DNA from: Burkholderia sp. NRF60-BP8 | GTDB taxonomy: Bacteria; Pseudomonadota; Gammaproteobacteria; Burkholderiales; Burkholderiaceae | Assembly (NCBI RefSeq): GCF_001522585.2 | Contig: NZ_CP013374.1 | Span: 372,001-436,000, forward strand | Direction: 5' to 3' | Length of the DNA: 64,000 bases | Shown here: in pieces, positions 36,459 through 44,892 of the stretch | How the letters are laid out: each line of letters starts with the position of its first letter | Numbering within the stretch: position 1 is the stretch's first letter | The notes under the pieces: model-generated | Databases searched by the model: none | What the model saw: only the letters and a program-made list of their open reading frames with translations | Told to the model about the DNA's origin: nothing | Made by a program: the position numbers and the translations under genes

Positions 36459-37834
36459 AAACGCCCTCGTTCGCCCGCCATGCGCATTCCGCCATCGACG
36501 TGCATCCGGAACTGCCGATCGCGGGCCCGCGCCGCCGTCCGCACTGGCTCAATCGCGACCGCGTGCGCCTCTATGCGGGCGCCGTGCTCCTGACGGAGCT
36601 GCTGTTCATTGGCATCTACCTGGTTCGCATGATCGTGTCGAACCACGGCGCACCCGAGCCGCTGTCGCCGGATTTCTCCCCAATCTGGAGCGCCGCGTGG
36701 CTCGCCGCGCACGGGCACGGCGCCGATGCGTGGCATTACGCCACGCTGTTCGCGATCGAGCAGTCGGCGACACCGACGATGACGCTCGCGGGTGGCACGC
36801 AACCGTGGCTCTATCCGCCGACGATGCTGCTGCTCGTGCTGCCGCTCGGCTGGCTGCCGTACACGCTGGCGCTCGCACTGTGGCTCGGCGTCACGCTCGC
36901 GCTGTTCGCCGCGGCGATCCGGGCGACCGTGCAGCGCGATGCCGCGTGGCTGTGCGCACTGGCGTTCCCCGGCGCGTTCCTCACGGTGATCGTCGGCCAG
37001 ACGAGCCTCTTCGCGGCTGCGCTCGCCGCCCTCGGCCTGCTCGCGCTGAACCGCCGTCCGGTCGTGGCCGGCATCTGCTTCGGCTTGCTGACGATGAAGC
37101 CGCAGCTCGCGGTGCTGTTCCCGCTCGCGCTGCTGTGCGCCGGCCAATGGCGCGCGCTGGCCGCGTGGGCCGCGACGATCGTCGTCGGTGCCCTGCTCGC
37201 GACGCTCGCGTTCGGCGTCGGCCCGTGGCTCGCGTTCATGCACACGATCGCCGACGTCTACACGATCGTCGGCACCGGTCATGCGCAGCTCGCGCGCATG
37301 CCGACCGCATTCGCGCTCGCGACGCTGGCCAGCTGGCCCGCGCTCGTCGCGCGCGGCCTGCAATTGCTGTCGGCCGCGGCTGCCGCGATCGCCGTCGTCT
37401 TCGCGTGGCGCGGCGCCTGTTCGTACGCGCTGCGCGCCGCGACCCTCGCATGCGCGTGCCTGCTCGTCAGCCCCTATCTGTACGACTACGACCTGACGTG
37501 GTACGGCATCGTGATCGCGTGGTACGCGCGCTATGCATGGACGCACGGCTGGCGGCACTTCGATCGCGAATGGCTGATGCTGCTGTGGCCGATGCCGCTC
37601 GCGGGCCTCGCGATCGTGCCGCATCTGTCGTTCCAGTTCATGCCGCTCGTGACGCTCGCGTCGCTCGCGCTCCTCGTCGGCCGGATCGCCCGGGAACGAC
37701 GCGACGCGCCGTCGATGCCCGATGCGCGCGACAGCTCGACCGAGACCGCATTCGCCCATCCCGTCCGACCGCATCACCGCCCGGCGCACGGCATGCGCCG
37801 CACCGGCCGCCCGACGTTCGGCGCCAGCCGGTAA
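36455..37834 (+). CDS. Polytopic GT87-like (DUF2029) glycosyltransferase, second copy
   Basis: This 459-residue membrane protein has its ATG overlapping the stop of the previous gene (ATGA), which indicates coupling. It is a paralogue: SPDFSPIWSAAWLAAHGHGADAW, QPWLYPPTMLLLVLPLGWLP, VGQTSLFAAALAALGLLAL and FGLLTMKPQLAVLFPLALL line up with the first copy. A hydrophilic N-terminus of about 40 residues and a basic C-terminus (HHRPAHGMRRTGR) are cytoplasmic extensions. The two copies may transfer different sugars or act on different acceptors. Confidence 0.78.
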   Translation: MKTPSFARHAHSAIDVHPELPIAGPRRRPHWLNRDRVRLYAGAVLLTELLFIGIYLVRMIVSNHGAPEPLSPDFSPIWSAAWLAAHGHGADAWHYATLFAIEQSATPTMTLAGGTQPWLYPPTMLLLVLPLGWLPYTLALALWLGVTLALFAAAIRATVQRDAAWLCALAFPGAFLTVIVGQTSLFAAALAALGLLALNRRPVVAGICFGLLTMKPQLAVLFPLALLCAGQWRALAAWAATIVVGALLATLAFGVGPWLAFMHTIADVYTIVGTGHAQLARMPTAFALATLASWPALVARGLQLLSAAAAAIAVVFAWRGACSYALRAATLACACLLVSPYLYDYDLTWYGIVIAWYARYAWTHGWRHFDREWLMLLWPMPLAGLAIVPHLSFQFMPLVTLASLALLVGRIARERRDAPSMPDARDSSTETAFAHPVRPHHRPAHGMRRTGRPTFGASR

Positions 37835-37858
37835 AGCGACATCACAAGGGGAATCATC

Positions 37859-38902
37859 ATGCGGGAATCCATCTACACGCCGCTCGTCTCGCTGGTCGTG
37901 CCGTTCTACAACGAAGGCGAAGCCGTCGAGCGCTTCTTCGACGTCGTGATTCCGTTGTTGAGCGCGATCGACGCGATCCGCTTCGAGATCGTCTGCGTGA
38001 ACGACGGCAGCCGCGACGACACGCTCGAACGCCTGGTCCGGATCGGCGCCGCCGAGCGGCGCGTGCGCGTCATCGATCTCACCCGCAATTTCGGCAAGGA
38101 GGCCGCGCTGACGGCCGGCCTCGACGAAGCCGCCGGCGACGCGGTGATCCCGCTCGACGCCGACCTGCAGGATCCGCCGAGCCTGATTCCGGTGCTGATC
38201 GACCACTGGCGCGACGGCGCGGAGGTCGTCGCGGCCAAGCGCAGCAACCGCGCGTGCGATTCGTTCGCGAAGCGCACCGCCGCCGCGATCTACTACCGCG
38301 TTCACAACCTGCTGTCGGACGTGAAGCTGCCGGAGAACGTCGGCGATTTCCGGTTGATGGACCGCAAGGTCGTGAACGCGCTGCGCAACCTTCCCGAGCG
38401 GCACCGCTTCATGAAAGGACTGTTCGCGTGGGTCGGCTACAAGACCGTGATCGTCGAGTACCAGCGCGATCCGCGCAGCGCCGGGCACTCGAAGTTTTCC
38501 GGCTGGAAGCTGTGGAATTTCGCGCTGGAAGGCATCACCAGCTTCAGCACCGTGCCGCTGCGCAGCTGGACCTACATCGGCGTCGGCATCGCGGCGCTCG
38601 CGTTCCTGTACGGCACCTTCATCATCCTGCGCACGCTGCTGTTCGGCAATCCGGTGCTGGGCTACGCATCGCTGATCTCGGTCACGCTGTTCATCGGCGG
38701 CATCGAGCTGATCGGGATCGGCGTCGTCGGCGAATACGTCGGGAGAATCTACGACGAATCGAAGCAACGGCCCGTCTACCTGATCCGCCGCCGGTACCAG
38801 GCGCACGGCAAGGTGATCGAACTGCCGGTCGCGCGCGACGCCCGCCGCCAGCCGCCCCGCCGGCGCGCGCAGCCGGCCAGGGCGCGCATCGGCGCGCGCT
38901 GA
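37859..38902 (+). CDS. gtrB: GtrB-like family 2 glycosyltransferase (polyprenyl-phosphate sugar synthase)
   Basis: This 347-residue enzyme is expected to move a sugar from a nucleotide carrier to undecaprenyl phosphate at the cytoplasmic face. The GT2 fold is clear: VSLVVPFYNEGEAVERFF, VCVNDGSRDDTLE, LTRNFGKEAALTAGLDEA and the metal-binding PLDADLQDPPSLIP. The acceptor-side GDFRLMDRKVVNALRNLPERHRFMKGLFAWVGY is typical of DPM1/GtrB/ArnC relatives. Two C-terminal membrane helices (YIGVGIAALAFLYGTFIIL and a second near VTLFIGGIELIGIGVVGEYVG) match GtrB topology. The C-terminus is unusually rich in Arg. It is 24 bases after the second GT87 gene and 12 bases before gtrA. Confidence 0.9.
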   Translation: MRESIYTPLVSLVVPFYNEGEAVERFFDVVIPLLSAIDAIRFEIVCVNDGSRDDTLERLVRIGAAERRVRVIDLTRNFGKEAALTAGLDEAAGDAVIPLDADLQDPPSLIPVLIDHWRDGAEVVAAKRSNRACDSFAKRTAAAIYYRVHNLLSDVKLPENVGDFRLMDRKVVNALRNLPERHRFMKGLFAWVGYKTVIVEYQRDPRSAGHSKFSGWKLWNFALEGITSFSTVPLRSWTYIGVGIAALAFLYGTFIILRTLLFGNPVLGYASLISVTLFIGGIELIGIGVVGEYVGRIYDESKQRPVYLIRRRYQAHGKVIELPVARDARRQPPRRRAQPARARIGAR

Positions 38903-38914
38903 CGTGCGCTTGCC

Positions 38915-39298
38915 ATGATCGGCCTGCTCCAGGCCGAGCGCACGCGGCTCGTGCGCTTCGGCGTGTCCGGTCTCTGCTCGACCGCGATCCACACGCTGGT
39001 CGCGACGGCGCTGTTCGCGCTGCTCGATGCGACGCCGGCGAGTGCGAATGCGGTCGCGTTCCTCTGCGCGACCGCGTTCTCGTATCTGGCGAATACGCTG
39101 TGGAGCTTCTCGTCGACGGTGCACGCCCGCAACGCGCTGCGCTTTCTCGCGGTCACGCTCGCCGGCTTCGTCGAAACGATGCTGCTCGCGCGCGCCGCCG
39201 AGGCGCTGGGTGCGTCGCGCGCGATGGGCGTCGTCGCGATCGCGCTGCTGATCCCGCCGACGACGTTCGTGCTGCACCGGCTCTGGACGTACCGGTAA
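38915..39298 (+). CDS. gtrA: GtrA-family lipid-linked sugar flippase
   Basis: This 127-residue protein has four predicted membrane helices. Family signatures are RFGVSGLCSTAIHTLVATALFAL at the N-terminus, the central FLCATAFSYLANTLWSFSS and the C-terminal FVLHRLWTYR. GtrA proteins are thought to flip undecaprenyl-phosphate sugars made by GtrB to the periplasm, where GT-C enzymes such as the two upstream GT87 proteins use them. It closes the four-gene operon. Confidence 0.9.
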   Translation: MIGLLQAERTRLVRFGVSGLCSTAIHTLVATALFALLDATPASANAVAFLCATAFSYLANTLWSFSSTVHARNALRFLAVTLAGFVETMLLARAAEALGASRAMGVVAIALLIPPTTFVLHRLWTYR

Positions 39299-39591
39299 GC
39301 GCCTTTTCCCGTTCCCGCCAATAATCGGACAATCAATTAACAGATTCAATGTCGCTATATTTATGTAACGCATCGATTCGATTGATTCCGATTTCAAAAT
39401 TAACCCGATAAATTATTTTATCGACCTGTTTACTTTTACAGCTTCCACGTTCAATCAAACGGGATAACCTGCATTCGCCGTCGCTTCTGCATGCGTCGAA
39501 ACCGGTGAAAACCCTTGCAGCACAATGCGATGGCGGCCGCACGAAGCAATTCGCGCAACGATAAGTTCCATTACTTTAAACGGGAGCTTCT
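39299..39591. other. AT-rich promoter region of aidA
   Basis: This gene-free stretch of 293 bases has a marked drop in G+C from about 39320 to 39460, unlike the flanks. The lux-box-like palindrome at 39426 and a -10-like GATAAC at 39463-39468 lie in it, leaving a leader of about 115 bases before aidA. Confidence 0.6.
39426..39441 (+). promoter_or_regulatory. lux-box-like operator (candidate CepR site) upstream of aidA
   Basis: CTGTTTACTTTTACAG is a 16-base dyad with CTGT and ACAG ends, the length and ends expected of a LuxR-type (CepR) box. Its centre is about 30 bases upstream of GATAAC (39463-39468). With a start near 39475 it would lie at about -42, the classic class II LuxR position. From memory, aidA of B. 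cenocepacia is a CepR-controlled gene, which supports the call. Confidence 0.65.
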
Positions 39592-40095
39592 ATGTCACGC
39601 GTTACCGATGTGCTCGTCTCGTTCGATACCGAAACCATTCTCCAGAAATATCCGAATCCCAGCCGGGATCCGAAAAACCCGACGCTGATCGACTGGAAGC
39701 ACGTGTACATGGTCACCAACCAGGACAACGTGGTTTCCGGGCAGGCGGGCGGCGAGCTCGACCTGAAAGCGCAGGTGGGCGACCTGATCCGCTGGCGCGA
39801 AACGAGCCTGTCGCTCGGCTTCGAAAAACAGGTCATTTTCTACGGCTTCATCGCGAATCAAGGCAAGGACCTGATCTCGCCGCCGACGCCGCGCAAGGCC
39901 ACCGCGTCGATCCCGATTCCGAATCCGAGCTCGCCGTCGACGCCGACCTGCCAGAAGGTCGACAACTATTACTGGTCGTCGGAAACGCTGTCGGAGGGCC
40001 GCGTGACCTACCACTTCTACTTCCAGATCATCGATCGCAACTGTCAGTCGCTGGGCTGCTATCAGTGGGATCCGTTCATTTCGATCCACAACTGA
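39592..40095 (+). CDS. aidA: AidA/PixA-family (inclusion body) protein
   Basis: This 167-residue soluble protein has no signal peptide. Recognisable family features are the N-terminal DVLVSFDTETILQKYPNPS, WKHVYMVTNQDNVVSGQAGGELDL, the central GDLIRWRETSLSLGFEKQVIFY, and the end VTYHFYFQIIDRNCQSLGCYQWDPFI. From memory, AidA in B. cenocepacia is quorum-sensing dependent and linked to nematode killing, and PixA of Xenorhabdus forms cytoplasmic crystals; the biochemical activity is unknown. The ribosome site GGGAG is 6 bases before the ATG. The lux-box-like site lies 150 bases upstream, and a paralogue follows. Confidence 0.9.
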   Translation: MSRVTDVLVSFDTETILQKYPNPSRDPKNPTLIDWKHVYMVTNQDNVVSGQAGGELDLKAQVGDLIRWRETSLSLGFEKQVIFYGFIANQGKDLISPPTPRKATASIPIPNPSSPSTPTCQKVDNYYWSSETLSEGRVTYHFYFQIIDRNCQSLGCYQWDPFISIHN

Positions 40096-40112
40096 TCGTC
40101 GATCGCGGCAAG

Positions 40113-40134
40113 CGGGTGGCCGCGCGGCCGCCCG
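40113..40134. terminator. GC-rich hairpin between aidA and its paralogue
   Basis: CGGGTGGCCGC (40113-40123) and GCGGCCGCCCG (40124-40134) pair fully with one G-U wobble. The T-run after it is poor (TGTCATTCCCTT). It sits between two coexpressed genes, so it may reduce read-through or protect the aidA message and give more AidA than its partner. Confidence 0.4.
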
Positions 40135-40164
40135 TGTCATTCCCTTGTTGCGGAGGAAGCGCTC

Positions 40165-40683
40165 ATGTCTGGTCTTCGTTGCGATGTTCTCGCGATCGTC
40201 GACGCCGCCACGCTGCTGTCGGCCCATCCCGATGCGAGCCGGAACGCCGATACGCCAACCGTCATCGACGGCCGGCACATCTACGTGATAAGCCCCGTCG
40301 ACAGTCGGCTCGGTCACAACGACAGCAAGTTCTTCGCCGGCCTGCAACCGGGCGACCAACTCCATCTACGCGAAACCGCGCTCGCGCTACGTGCGGAGGT
40401 AACCGTGCTGTTCGTCCGGTTCACGCTGAAGGACGCCGGCATCGTCGCGCCGATCGAAGCGGAAATCCGCGACGCCGCCATGCCGGTGCCGGACGGCGAC
40501 GACCTGCTGCATCCGTCGTGTCGGCCGATGAAAGACCACTTCTGGCGCAGCGAGGTGCTCGCCGCGGGCGCCACCACGTGCACGGCCGATTTCGCCGTGC
40601 TCGATCGCGACGGCGCCGTATCGGGCTATTTCCGCTGGGAAACGGCGATCGAGATCGCCGCCAGCCGGCCCGACACGAAATAG
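40165..40683 (+). CDS. Second AidA/PixA-family protein (AidB-like)
   Basis: This 172-residue protein is homologous to aidA along its length: LAIVDAATLLSAHPDASRNADTPTVIDGRHIYVIS, the central PGDQLHLRETALALRAEVTVLFVRF, and the end TCTADFAVLDRDGAVSGYFRWETAIEI. It is shorter in aromatic residues than aidA and has diverged widely. GGAGGA lies about 8 bases before the ATG. It is 69 bases downstream of aidA with a hairpin between them and is likely cotranscribed from the lux-box-controlled promoter. Confidence 0.85.
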   Translation: MSGLRCDVLAIVDAATLLSAHPDASRNADTPTVIDGRHIYVISPVDSRLGHNDSKFFAGLQPGDQLHLRETALALRAEVTVLFVRFTLKDAGIVAPIEAEIRDAAMPVPDGDDLLHPSCRPMKDHFWRSEVLAAGATTCTADFAVLDRDGAVSGYFRWETAIEIAASRPDTK

Positions 40684-40819
40684 CCGGGCGTCACGCCATA
40701 GCGGATCGCGAAGGCTATTTCACGCTGCCGCCGCGTATCGGCTTCAACGCGATCGGGGCGGAGGACGGCGCCGACAACGACTACGACGATGTCGACGTGG
40801 GCGGCGTCGCGTGCCGTGC

Positions 40820-41761
40820 TCAGGTGCGCGGCAACCCCGGCGGATTGGTCTGCGACCGGTCGATCGCCTCGGCGTCCAGCCGCCAGTGATCGAGCGCCTT
40901 CCGATAGCTGCCGTTGGCGATCAGCGCATTGATCGCGAGCGTCAGCGGCTCGGCGAGGCCGCTGCCCTTGCGGGTCGTGATCGCGATGTCCGCGGTGCGC
41001 GGCCAGCCGCCGCTGACGGTGCCGATCAGCTTCGCATCGCCACGCAGCGACGCCTGATACGCGAGCATCGAGTTCACGCTGAAGATCGTGTCGATGCGGC
41101 CCGACTGCAGCGCGACCCAGCGCTCGGCCGCATCCGCGTAATACTGGATCTCGACGGGCGCGAGACCGTGCGCGACGTTCTGCCGGTTCCATTCGAGCAG
41201 GATCTTTTCCTGGTTCGTGCCCGAATCGGTCACGACACGCAACCCGGCGACATCCTTCGGCTCGCGGATCGCCGCCAGCTTGCTGCCGATCTTCACGTAG
41301 AAGCCGAGCTGGTCCTTCCGGTAGGTCGAGAAATCGAATTTCTCCTTGCGCTGCTCGGTGACCGTCACGTTCGAGATCACCGCGTCGACCTTGCCGGACT
41401 GCAGCGCGAGCGGCCAATCGGCCCACGCGAGCGGCACGATCTTCAGCTTACGGCCGATACTGTCCGCGATCAGTTGCGCGAGATCGGGATCGAAGCCGAC
41501 CACCGTGCGTGCGTCGGTCGCATAGGTGCTGAGCGGCGGCAGATTCGGTGCGATGCCGATCGTCAGCGTGTTCGCTTCGGCAAACCGGAAGCCGGCCGGC
41601 AGCGCCTGCTCGACCGCCGGGTTCACGGCGCCGCGCTGCCGGGCCGGCTGCTCGGGACTCAGGTCGAACGACGTCGCCTGCGCGGCGACGGCGCTCCCGG
41701 CAATCAGCGCGACGGCCAGCACGCGGGCGATGCGCGCAACGGGAAAAACGGTTCTTCTCAT
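40820..41761 (-). CDS. Orphan amino-acid-type periplasmic substrate-binding protein
   Basis: The start is placed at MRRTVFPVARIARVLAVALIAG (ATG at 41761), giving a signal peptide ending near AAQA and 313 residues. The SBP family 3 fold is visible: LTIGIAPNLPPLSTY, VGFDPDLAQLIADSIGRKL, the hinge-region LQSGKVDAVISNVTVTEQRKEKFDFS, and VAGLRVVTDSGTNQEK. Relatives bind polar amino acids. No ABC permease or ATPase is present in the window, so it either works with a distant transporter or has been recruited to the adjacent oxygenase/ATP-grasp locus. It is 99 bases downstream of the oxygenase gene on the same strand. Confidence 0.85.
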   Translation of the reverse strand: MRRTVFPVARIARVLAVALIAGSAVAAQATSFDLSPEQPARQRGAVNPAVEQALPAGFRFAEANTLTIGIAPNLPPLSTYATDARTVVGFDPDLAQLIADSIGRKLKIVPLAWADWPLALQSGKVDAVISNVTVTEQRKEKFDFSTYRKDQLGFYVKIGSKLAAIREPKDVAGLRVVTDSGTNQEKILLEWNRQNVAHGLAPVEIQYYADAAERWVALQSGRIDTIFSVNSMLAYQASLRGDAKLIGTVSGGWPRTADIAITTRKGSGLAEPLTLAINALIANGSYRKALDHWRLDAEAIDRSQTNPPGLPRT

Positions 41762-41860
41762 GTCTTGTGGAATCCTGTATTGATTCGACGATGCAGGAAA
41801 CGAAGCGTGCGGGCAGCGGGCCGGCAACGTTCGGCGCCAGTCGCTGCCACGCCGGGTCGC

Positions 41861-42982
41861 TCACGCAGGCGCCGCTTCGAGTTCGACCGCGGCCGCGCGC
41901 GGCGGCGCGGCTTGCACGGCCGGCGACGGCTGCCTCGCCTGCGCCGATTCGCCCGCGTACAGCGCTTTCGGGTCGAACACGCGCGCCTGCAGCGGCGTGA
42001 ACGCGCGGAAATTCCACAGGCTACGCGCGACGAACACGCGCTGCACCCAGCGGAACGCGCGATCGTTCTCGTCGTACTGCGGATCGAAGCGATCGCGCGA
42101 ATGCAGCGTGAAGTGGTTGTTGATCAGCACCAGCTTGCCGGGCGACACCTGCACGCCGAACGACACTTCGCGCACCGCGCGATACAGGTTGGCCAGCGCT
42201 TCCTGCGCGCGCGCATTGACCGCCAGCACCATGTCCGGATAGAACGCGACCGTCACGCGCGGCGCATCGAGCGGCCCCGACAGCACGGCGCTCAGGTCGG
42301 TGTTGTCGCGCGGCGTCGGCGTCGCGCCGCGCCACCGGTACGGCACGCGAATGATGTAGTGCTCGCCGTAGAGTTGCGCAATATCGTCCGGCGACAGCAA
42401 TTGAAGCGCGCGGCGCGCATCGGCGAGCCGCGTGTACGGGCCGCCGCCGGCCTCGCTGCGCACGCCGAGCAGCAGCAGCGCGAATGGCGACGTGTCGCCT
42501 TCCGGCATGTGCGCCTGCGCGGCGTTCTCGATATGGAAATCGAGTTCGACCTCGGAGCCGAGGCCCGTATAGTCGCGCGCGGTCGCCTTGTGCGGCGTCA
42601 GGTTGTTCACCAGCTCGCGGCCTTCGTGCGCGATCGAGTACGGCTCGCCGGCCAGCGTGCTCAACGCGACCAGCACGTTCTCGCTCAACACGCCGGCCTT
42701 GAAGGAGCGGCCGGTTTCCTCGAATCGCGGGCTGCCGGTCACGCCGTCGTCGATCGGCAGGTTGTCGATCTCGATCGAGCCGTGCGCGTCCGCGGTCGGC
42801 GCCTTCGCCCGATCGAATGCGTCGACGATCCGGTCGGGAAACGCGTTGTAGGCCAGCTTGCGGACCGCGCTGATATAGCCTGCGCCGCCGGCCGGATCGT
42901 AATCCAGCGCGCCGAGCGTCTTGCGGATGTGAGCGGATTCCACTGCCGTCAAAGCGATGCGTTCATCTGCGAGATAGGTCAT
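41861..42982 (-). CDS. VioC/clavaminate-synthase-like Fe(II)/2-oxoglutarate oxygenase (free amino acid hydroxylase)
   Basis: This 373-residue enzyme belongs to the clavaminate-synthase-like branch of the TauD superfamily. The metal site is His150, Glu152 (motif FHIENAAQAHMP, equivalent to the FHTE...HxP of VioC, AsnO and lysine hydroxylases) and distal His294 (LINNHFTLHSRDRF). A 2-oxoglutarate-binding Arg lies in DRAFRWVQRVF (308-315). Members hydroxylate free L-Arg, L-Lys, L-Asn or L-Orn at C3 or C4 during peptide antibiotic synthesis; which one applies here cannot be read. The C-terminal 30 residues are an Ala/Pro-rich tail. It is divergent from the MFS and ATP-grasp operon and heads a two-gene unit with the binding protein. 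Confidence 0.82.
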   Translation of the reverse strand: MTYLADERIALTAVESAHIRKTLGALDYDPAGGAGYISAVRKLAYNAFPDRIVDAFDRAKAPTADAHGSIEIDNLPIDDGVTGSPRFEETGRSFKAGVLSENVLVALSTLAGEPYSIAHEGRELVNNLTPHKATARDYTGLGSEVELDFHIENAAQAHMPEGDTSPFALLLLGVRSEAGGGPYTRLADARRALQLLSPDDIAQLYGEHYIIRVPYRWRGATPTPRDNTDLSAVLSGPLDAPRVTVAFYPDMVLAVNARAQEALANLYRAVREVSFGVQVSPGKLVLINNHFTLHSRDRFDPQYDENDRAFRWVQRVFVARSLWNFRAFTPLQARVFDPKALYAGESAQARQPSPAVQAAPPRAAAVELEAAPA

Positions 42983-43396
42983 AAGTCTCTCGTATAAAGA
43001 TCTGGTTCGAAGAGCGGCGTGGCATCGCCGCCGCGCTCCGCCGTCCTCGGGGCGAAGCGCTCGACAAGACTAGGAGACCCGCATTGCATTGCGAAATGAT
43101 ATTAATTCGATTGCAAACGAACATTATCGATATAAGTTCAGCAATCCGGCCGGAACCGGTTCACCTCGCTCGAGCGGCCCTTTAACAGGAATACTTGTTA
43201 AAAAATCGCTGCTTATTATTTGTATTCGCTAACGGGTCGATGCTATTTTTCCGTCGGATTCGACGCCGCGACCGGCGCCCGACGGGCAGCCGGCTTCCCT
43301 CGTCCGCCTTACGGAAACCCGCCCGATGAACCGATACCGCCAGCCGTCCCACGCGCCCTATACGCCCTACACACCCCATACGCCCCGGGAGTCGCG
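42983..43396. other. Divergent control region of the oxygenase/ATP-grasp locus
   Basis: This stretch of 414 bases has no gene. An AT-rich core (about 43085-43250) is framed by GC-rich flanks and should contain promoters for both directions. It holds the TTTAACAGG/CTTGTTAAA inverted repeat at 43181 and a TTCG-N8-CGAA element near 43105-43125, either of which could bind the locus regulator. Confidence 0.55.
43181..43202. promoter_or_regulatory. Inverted repeat, candidate operator
   Basis: TTTAACAGG (43181-43189) and CTTGTTAAA (43194-43202) match as an inverted repeat at 8 of 9 positions around a 4-base AATA centre. It lies in the AT-rich core between the divergent oxygenase and exporter genes, about 195 bases before the MFS start. 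Confidence 0.45.
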
Positions 43397-44839
43397 ATGA
43401 GCGATCGTGCCCCGGCGCTCGACCGCGTCGAGCGCACGCCGATCGCCGCCGCGGAATCGCCCCGCGCATCGCTGCGCGCCATCCTCCCGACCGTCGCCGC
43501 CGCGAGCCTCGGCTTCGCGATCGTCCAGCTCGACGTGACCGTGGTCAACGTCGCGATCCCGAGCCTCGGCCACGCGTTCGGATCGAGCGTCCACGGGCTG
43601 CAGTGGATCGTCGATGCCTATACGCTGTCGTTCGCCGCGCTGCTGCTGACGTCCGGCACGCTGGCCGACCGTTTCGGCAGCCGTCGACTGTTCGCGTACG
43701 GCCTTGCGCTGTTCCTGCTCGCGTCGCTCGGCTGCGCGCTCGCGCCGTCGCTGGCGGCGCTGGTTGCCGCGCGGATCGCGCAAGGCGTCGGCGCCGCGAT
43801 GATCCTGCCCACGTCGCTCGCGCTCATCACGCATGCGTGCGCCAGCGATGCCGCCGCGCGCGTGAAAGCCGTCGCATGGTGGAGCGCGACGGGCGGCGCG
43901 ATCAGCGCGGCCGGACCGACGCTCGGCGGCCTGCTGATCGATTCGCTCGGCTGGCGCGCGATCTTCTTCATCAACCTGCCGATCTGCGCGCTCGGGCTGT
44001 GGCTCACGCTGCGCCACGTGCAGGATTCGGCTGCCGCGCGCACGCGGCTGTTCGATCCGGCCGGCCAGATCGTCGCGGTGCTCGTGCTCGGACTGCTGAC
44101 GGGCGGCATCATCCGGGCCGGGGCGTACGGGATCGGCGATCCGTATGCGGCCGGCGCACTGATCGCGTCGGTCGCGCTCGGCGCGTCGTTCGTCGCGATC
44201 GAGCGGCGCGCGAGCGCGCCGATGCTGCCGCTCGCGTTCTTCCGGATCGCGCGCGTGCCGAGCGTGCTCGCGATCGGCGCGATCACGAATGCGGCGTTCT
44301 ACGGGCTGATCTTCTCGCTGAGTGTCTATTTCCAGAACGCGCGCGGCTTCACGGCGACCGAATCGGGGCTCGCGCTCGCGCCGCTCACGATCATCATGCT
44401 CGCCAACATCGCGAGCGCTCGGCTCGCGGTCCGCTACGGGTTTCGCGCGACCGTCATCGTCGGTCTCGCCGTGTCGCTCGCCGGCTATGTGTGGCTGTGG
44501 CGGACACTCGCCGCGCACGCGCCGTACGCGTTGCTGGCGCCCGGGCTCGCGGCGATGGCGATCGGCGGCGGCATCGCGATTCCCGCGCTGACGTCGACGA
44601 TGCTCGGCAGTGTCGAGGCCGGGCGCTCGGCCACTGCGTCCGCGATCCTCAATACCGCACGCCAGGTGGGCGCCGCGATCGGCGTCGCGACGCTCGGCGC
44701 GCTGGTCGCCGGCCAAGGCGCGGCCATCGCGACCGGCGCGGCGCGCGCGTTCGCCGTGGCGGCCGTGCTCGTCGCGGCCTGTGTCGTGCTGGCGGTGCGC
44801 TGGCCCGGCGACCCGGCCGATACCGGCACGCGGGCCTGA
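43397..44839 (+). CDS. MFS exporter, DHA2 (EmrB/QacA, 14-helix) type
   Basis: The ATG at 43397 has CGGGAG about 8 bases upstream and gives 480 residues (MSDRAPALDRVERTP). Typical DHA2 motifs are LDVTVVNVAIPSLGHAF in helix 1, LQWIVDAYTLSFAALLLTSGTLADRFGSRR (motif A) and ITHACAS...TGGAISAAGPTLGGLLID (motif C). Fourteen helices can be drawn. It is followed 53 bases later by an ATP-grasp gene and is divergent from the oxygenase, the usual place of a self-protection or product exporter. The alternative is a general drug efflux pump. Confidence 0.86.
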   Translation: MSDRAPALDRVERTPIAAAESPRASLRAILPTVAAASLGFAIVQLDVTVVNVAIPSLGHAFGSSVHGLQWIVDAYTLSFAALLLTSGTLADRFGSRRLFAYGLALFLLASLGCALAPSLAALVAARIAQGVGAAMILPTSLALITHACASDAAARVKAVAWWSATGGAISAAGPTLGGLLIDSLGWRAIFFINLPICALGLWLTLRHVQDSAAARTRLFDPAGQIVAVLVLGLLTGGIIRAGAYGIGDPYAAGALIASVALGASFVAIERRASAPMLPLAFFRIARVPSVLAIGAITNAAFYGLIFSLSVYFQNARGFTATESGLALAPLTIIMLANIASARLAVRYGFRATVIVGLAVSLAGYVWLWRTLAAHAPYALLAPGLAAMAIGGGIAIPALTSTMLGSVEAGRSATASAILNTARQVGAAIGVATLGALVAGQGAAIATGAARAFAVAAVLVAACVVLAVRWPGDPADTGTRA

Positions 44840-44892
44840 GCACGCCGGCGCCCCGCATCCTTCACCCGATCCCCCATCCGAGCGAGGAATCC

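Noticed and set aside
36230..39397. A 1055-codon minus-strand frame opposite the glycosyltransferase operon
   Set aside because: It is shadow coding with charged low-complexity translation; four well-formed membrane protein genes lie on the plus strand.
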